Below are positions 16,266 to 17,932 of a stretch of DNA of 17,932 nt, piece after piece. This DNA is from Nitrospirota bacterium. Its GTDB lineage: Bacteria; Nitrospirota; Thermodesulfovibrionia; UBA6902; BMS3Bbin08. Each line of letters opens with the position of its first letter. The first letter of the stretch is position 1. The stretch spans positions 1 through 17,932 of the forward strand of contig JACQXH010000114.1 in assembly GCA_016208845.1 (NCBI GenBank), read 5' to 3'. The position numbers and the translations under genes were made by a program. Under the pieces are notes generated by a model. It did no database searches, was not told the DNA's origin, and saw only the letters and a program-made list of their open reading frames with translations.

Positions 16266-16581
16266 GACCCATATAATACAATATTAGATCAAAACTCAAG
16301 GCTCAAAAGTTAAAACTTAAGGGCATAACTTCAAGTTAACACAGACCCGGCTGTCCACAGGATCCTTTGGACCGGCAAACATATAACGACAGATATAATA
16401 ACAAAACAAGTTTAACCACGGATGAACACAGATTAACACAGATCTGCCTACCGGCAGGCACAGATTTTTAAAGGGTTTGGGGGTTAGGGTTTAGTGGTTG
16501 GTAAAAAATTGATCCCCTGACTCTTGACCCATGCCCCTGGCTCCTAAAGGATAAGTAAAAGTCTGTGGTTAAATAGTGTCT
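16266..16581. other. Non-coding stretch between the flagellin-like gene and comEC
   Basis: No supported gene lies in these 316 nt. They hold the comEC upstream region (AT-rich, 16266-16330), a dispersed-type repeat with an attached palindrome (16411-16460), a G-rich run (GGG, GGGGG and GGG between 16473 and 16489), and degenerate text such as CTGACTCTTGACCCATGCC at 16517-16535. No terminator with a U-run is clear for the flagellin-like gene. Confidence 0.6.
16411..16460. repeat. Dispersed-type intergenic repeat with REP-like palindrome
   Basis: The block 16411-16443 has the TTAACCACGGATGAACACAG type of sequence with AACACAGAT repeated twice, a text I know as recurring between genes in many environmental bacteria. 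It runs into a 16-bp near-perfect palindrome, TGCCTACCGGCAGGCA (16445-16460). Copy number in this genome is unknown. Confidence 0.5.
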
Positions 16582-16777
16582 TTAAGCCGGTGTCAATAAC
16601 TGTAATGCAATGCGCGGCAAGAGGTTGGCCTGAGCAAGCACTGCTATGCCTGCCTTCTGTAGTATCTGGTTCTTCACCATCACCGCGGTTTCAGCAGCAA
16701 AGTCTGCATCCGTTATCCTTGAGCTGGCAGCAGAGAGGGTTTCAAGCTGTATATGCTGTGTATTATTTATGCTCTCC
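16582..16777 (-). pseudogene. Flagellin C-terminal end, out of frame after tandem duplication
   Basis: On the minus strand this segment reads LETLSAASSRITDADFAAET, then KNQILQKAGIAVLAQANLLP and a short tail to TAA at 16582-16584. It matches the ending of bacterial flagellins (NLSAARSRI, DADFA-ET, AQANQ). It lies one frame away from the upstream repeat protein, and only the extra 28-bp copy separates the two: with one copy, the sequence reads ERLESVNNTQHIQLETLSAA without a break. In the present state it is untranslated or made only through frameshifting. Confidence 0.82.
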
Positions 16778-16805
16778 TATATGCTGTGTATTATTTACGC
16801 TCTCC
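16750..16805. repeat. 28-bp tandem duplication inside the flagellin-like gene
   Basis: Copy one spans 16750-16777 and copy two 16778-16805, both beginning TATATGCTGTGTATTATTTA and ending GCTCTCC. They differ at one base (T against C). Because 28 is one more than a multiple of three, the second copy shifts the frame and brings a TAA at 16763-16765. Confidence 0.9.
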
Positions 16806-17932
16806 AGCCGTTCCTGCACTGCGCCGAGGTCACACCGCATGGAATTAACTGATGTAATGGCGTTGTCTATGACAGTGATCGCGCCCAGCGCAAGGCTCGT
16901 CGAAGTTATCTGCCTGAAGTCCGACCTGTTTCCAAATGAGTCATATCTCATCCCATATACCCCATAAGCCGCCCCGTCCTGATTATTTGAGTCCCATGTG
17001 ACAATAAACCCGCCGTTGTTAAGCCCTGCAACTGAGGAATAAGCCTGCCATCCGGCAGTGTAATTATTTACCCGGAACTCACTGCCCGCCTTGTTGCCGC
17101 TGGAATCAAATCTTTGCCCATATATCCCATAACCTGATCCATCCTGCCCAAATGAATTCCATGTCACCACATAACCGCCGTCACTAAGTGATGTGATGTC
17201 TGACGTTCCCTGAGTACCCGCGGTATATGTGTTTACAGAAAATTCACTTCCAACTTTGTTGCCGTTAGAGTCAAATTTTTGGGCATTGATATCACCTGCC
17301 GCGCTCCACGTGGCAATAAATCCTCCGTCATTCAACGCTGCCACTGTAGGTGCACTCTGGTTGCCGGCAGTGATGGTATGAAGCGGAAATTCCCCGCCAA
17401 CCACATTGCCATTAGCATCATAGATTTGCCCATAGACGCCATAACCACTGCCATCCTGCCCGATCGAATTCCATGTCACCACAAATCCGCCGCCGGTGAG
17501 AGCTGTGACCTCGGTGTTCATCTGCTGATCCATCCAATACGTATTTACCTGAAAGTCATTGCCAAGGGCATTGCCGTTTGCATCAAATCTCCGTGCAAAT
17601 ATGCCATTAGCCCAACCATCCTGCGGCCAGGACTGCCAGGCAGCCACAAAACTGCCGTCACTGAGAGTTGCCACTGAAACGGCCACCTGACCGCCGTTTT
17701 CATCCGAATTGACCTGAAATTCAGACCCAACTTTATTGCCACTTGCATCATATCTCTGGCCGTATATTCTATAACTGGGGTCTTCATGGCTTGATTCCCA
17801 CATCACAACAAAGCCGCCTTCATCCATACTGGAAACAGAAGGGTTGCCCTGATCATTCAGCGTATTCGTATTAACCTGGAATTCACTACCCAGTTTATTG
17901 CCGCTTGCATCATATCTCTGGCCGAATATCCC
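16763..17932 (-). CDS. Large repeat protein joined to a flagellin C-terminal domain (5' end outside window, 3' frameshifted)
   Basis: The frame is open to the right edge, so the true start lies beyond it; Met 17827 is internal. Codons from the edge to about 16925 encode tandem units of 54-55 residues (one of 49) with the pattern GQRYDASGNKVGSEFQVN, then DGGFVVTWNSIGQDGSGYG. Six full units and the start of a seventh are visible. From 16924 the protein switches to a flagellin D1/D0 C-terminal region (LALGAITVIDNAITSVNSMR, then LGAVQERLES). In flagellin the central part is surface-exposed and variable, so the repeats may form the outer face of the filament; a full-length N-terminal flagellin domain off-window is expected but unseen. 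The 28-bp duplication ends the frame as QHIGEHK. No cysteine-rich or enzymatic motif is seen in the repeats. Confidence 0.82.
   Translation of the reverse strand, partial: GIFGQRYDASGNKLGSEFQVNTNTLNDQGNPSVSSMDEGGFVVMWESSHEDPSYRIYGQRYDASGNKVGSEFQVNSDENGGQVAVSVATLSDGSFVAAWQSWPQDGWANGIFARRFDANGNALGNDFQVNTYWMDQQMNTEVTALTGGGFVVTWNSIGQDGSGYGVYGQIYDANGNVVGGEFPLHTITAGNQSAPTVAALNDGGFIATWSAAGDINAQKFDSNGNKVGSEFSVNTYTAGTQGTSDITSLSDGGYVVTWNSFGQDGSGYGIYGQRFDSSGNKAGSEFRVNNYTAGWQAYSSVAGLNNGGFIVTWDSNNQDGAAYGVYGMRYDSFGNRSDFRQITSTSLALGAITVIDNAITSVNSMRCDLGAVQERLESVNNTQHIGEHK
16925..17932 (-). repeat. Protein-level tandem repeats of about 54 residues in the flagellin-like gene
   Basis: Seven occurrences of the YD/FD-x-x-GN element (GQRYDASGNK, GQRYDASGNK, ARRFDANGNA, GQIYDANGNV, AQKFDSNGNK, GQRFDSSGNK, GMRYDSFGNR) are spaced about 160 nt apart. 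Six are followed by a GG(F/Y)-W strand in the next unit. The DNA copies are diverged, so the array is old. The pattern suggests a beta-rich surface domain. Confidence 0.8.

Noticed and set aside
16445..16460. Intrinsic terminator of the flagellin-like gene
   Set aside because: The palindrome has no loop and no T-run in the right place on the minus strand, and resembles a REP-type repeat.
16473..16496. G-quadruplex or telomere-like G-run
   Set aside because: Only three runs of three or more G plus one GG are present, in degenerate intergenic text, with no gene placement that suggests function.
16590..16967. Plus-strand ORF of 125 codons over the flagellin end
   Set aside because: It is antisense to a clear flagellin domain and has no similarity or start signals of its own.
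1..17932. CRISPR array, tRNA or rRNA
   Set aside because: No regularly spaced identical repeats and no recognisable RNA gene sequence were seen on either strand; the only tandem repeats are the 28-bp pair and the diverged flagellin units.

Overview
The window looks like a chromosomal piece of an environmental, flagellated diderm bacterium. The suf/ars gene types, the G-run palindromic repeats and the flagellin-like gene suggest Nitrospirota or a relative, but this is a weak inference because no rRNA or tRNA is present.

Layout. (1) Positions 1-3512, plus strand: four tightly overlapping genes, arsA (5' end cut by the window and broken by an in-frame TAA), sufC, a sufB/sufD-type gene and a thioredoxin-type arsC. 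(2) 3631-4242, plus strand: an unrecognised 203-residue protein. (3) 4266-13823, minus strand: a type I restriction-modification island. Read 5'->3' it runs hsdM, a DUF1016/YhcG-type PD-(D/E)xK nuclease gene, hsdS, fic, hsdR and a YgjP-type zinc peptidase gene. (4) 13824-16265, minus strand: a full-length comEC, whose stop codon directly abuts hsdM. (5) 16266-16581: non-coding, with a dispersed-type repeat. (6) 16582-17932, minus strand: the 3' part of a large repeat protein ending in a flagellin C-terminal domain, frameshifted by a 28-bp tandem duplication.

How the genes may work together. The first operon joins arsenic handling (ArsA pump ATPase, ArsC reductase) with a minimal SufBC Fe-S assembly pair. 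In the island, hsdM, yhcG and hsdS overlap or abut and have no room for a promoter after comEC. The fic-hsdR-peptidase half has its own promoter in the 92-nt gap after hsdS, overlapped and followed by two matched 26-bp palindromic operators. That arrangement would let methylation precede restriction.

Four genes carry lesions: ochre codons at expected Tyr positions in arsA and hsdR, an internal deletion with frameshift in fic at its inhibitory motif, and the duplication in the flagellin-like gene. Two palindromic MITE-like elements lie in frame inside coding genes, in the arsA interdomain linker and the hsdS inter-TRD spacer. The most interesting signals are the operator pair, these protein-embedded palindromes, the 28-bp duplication and the paired Tyr-to-TAA changes. 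All lesions would need read-level confirmation.
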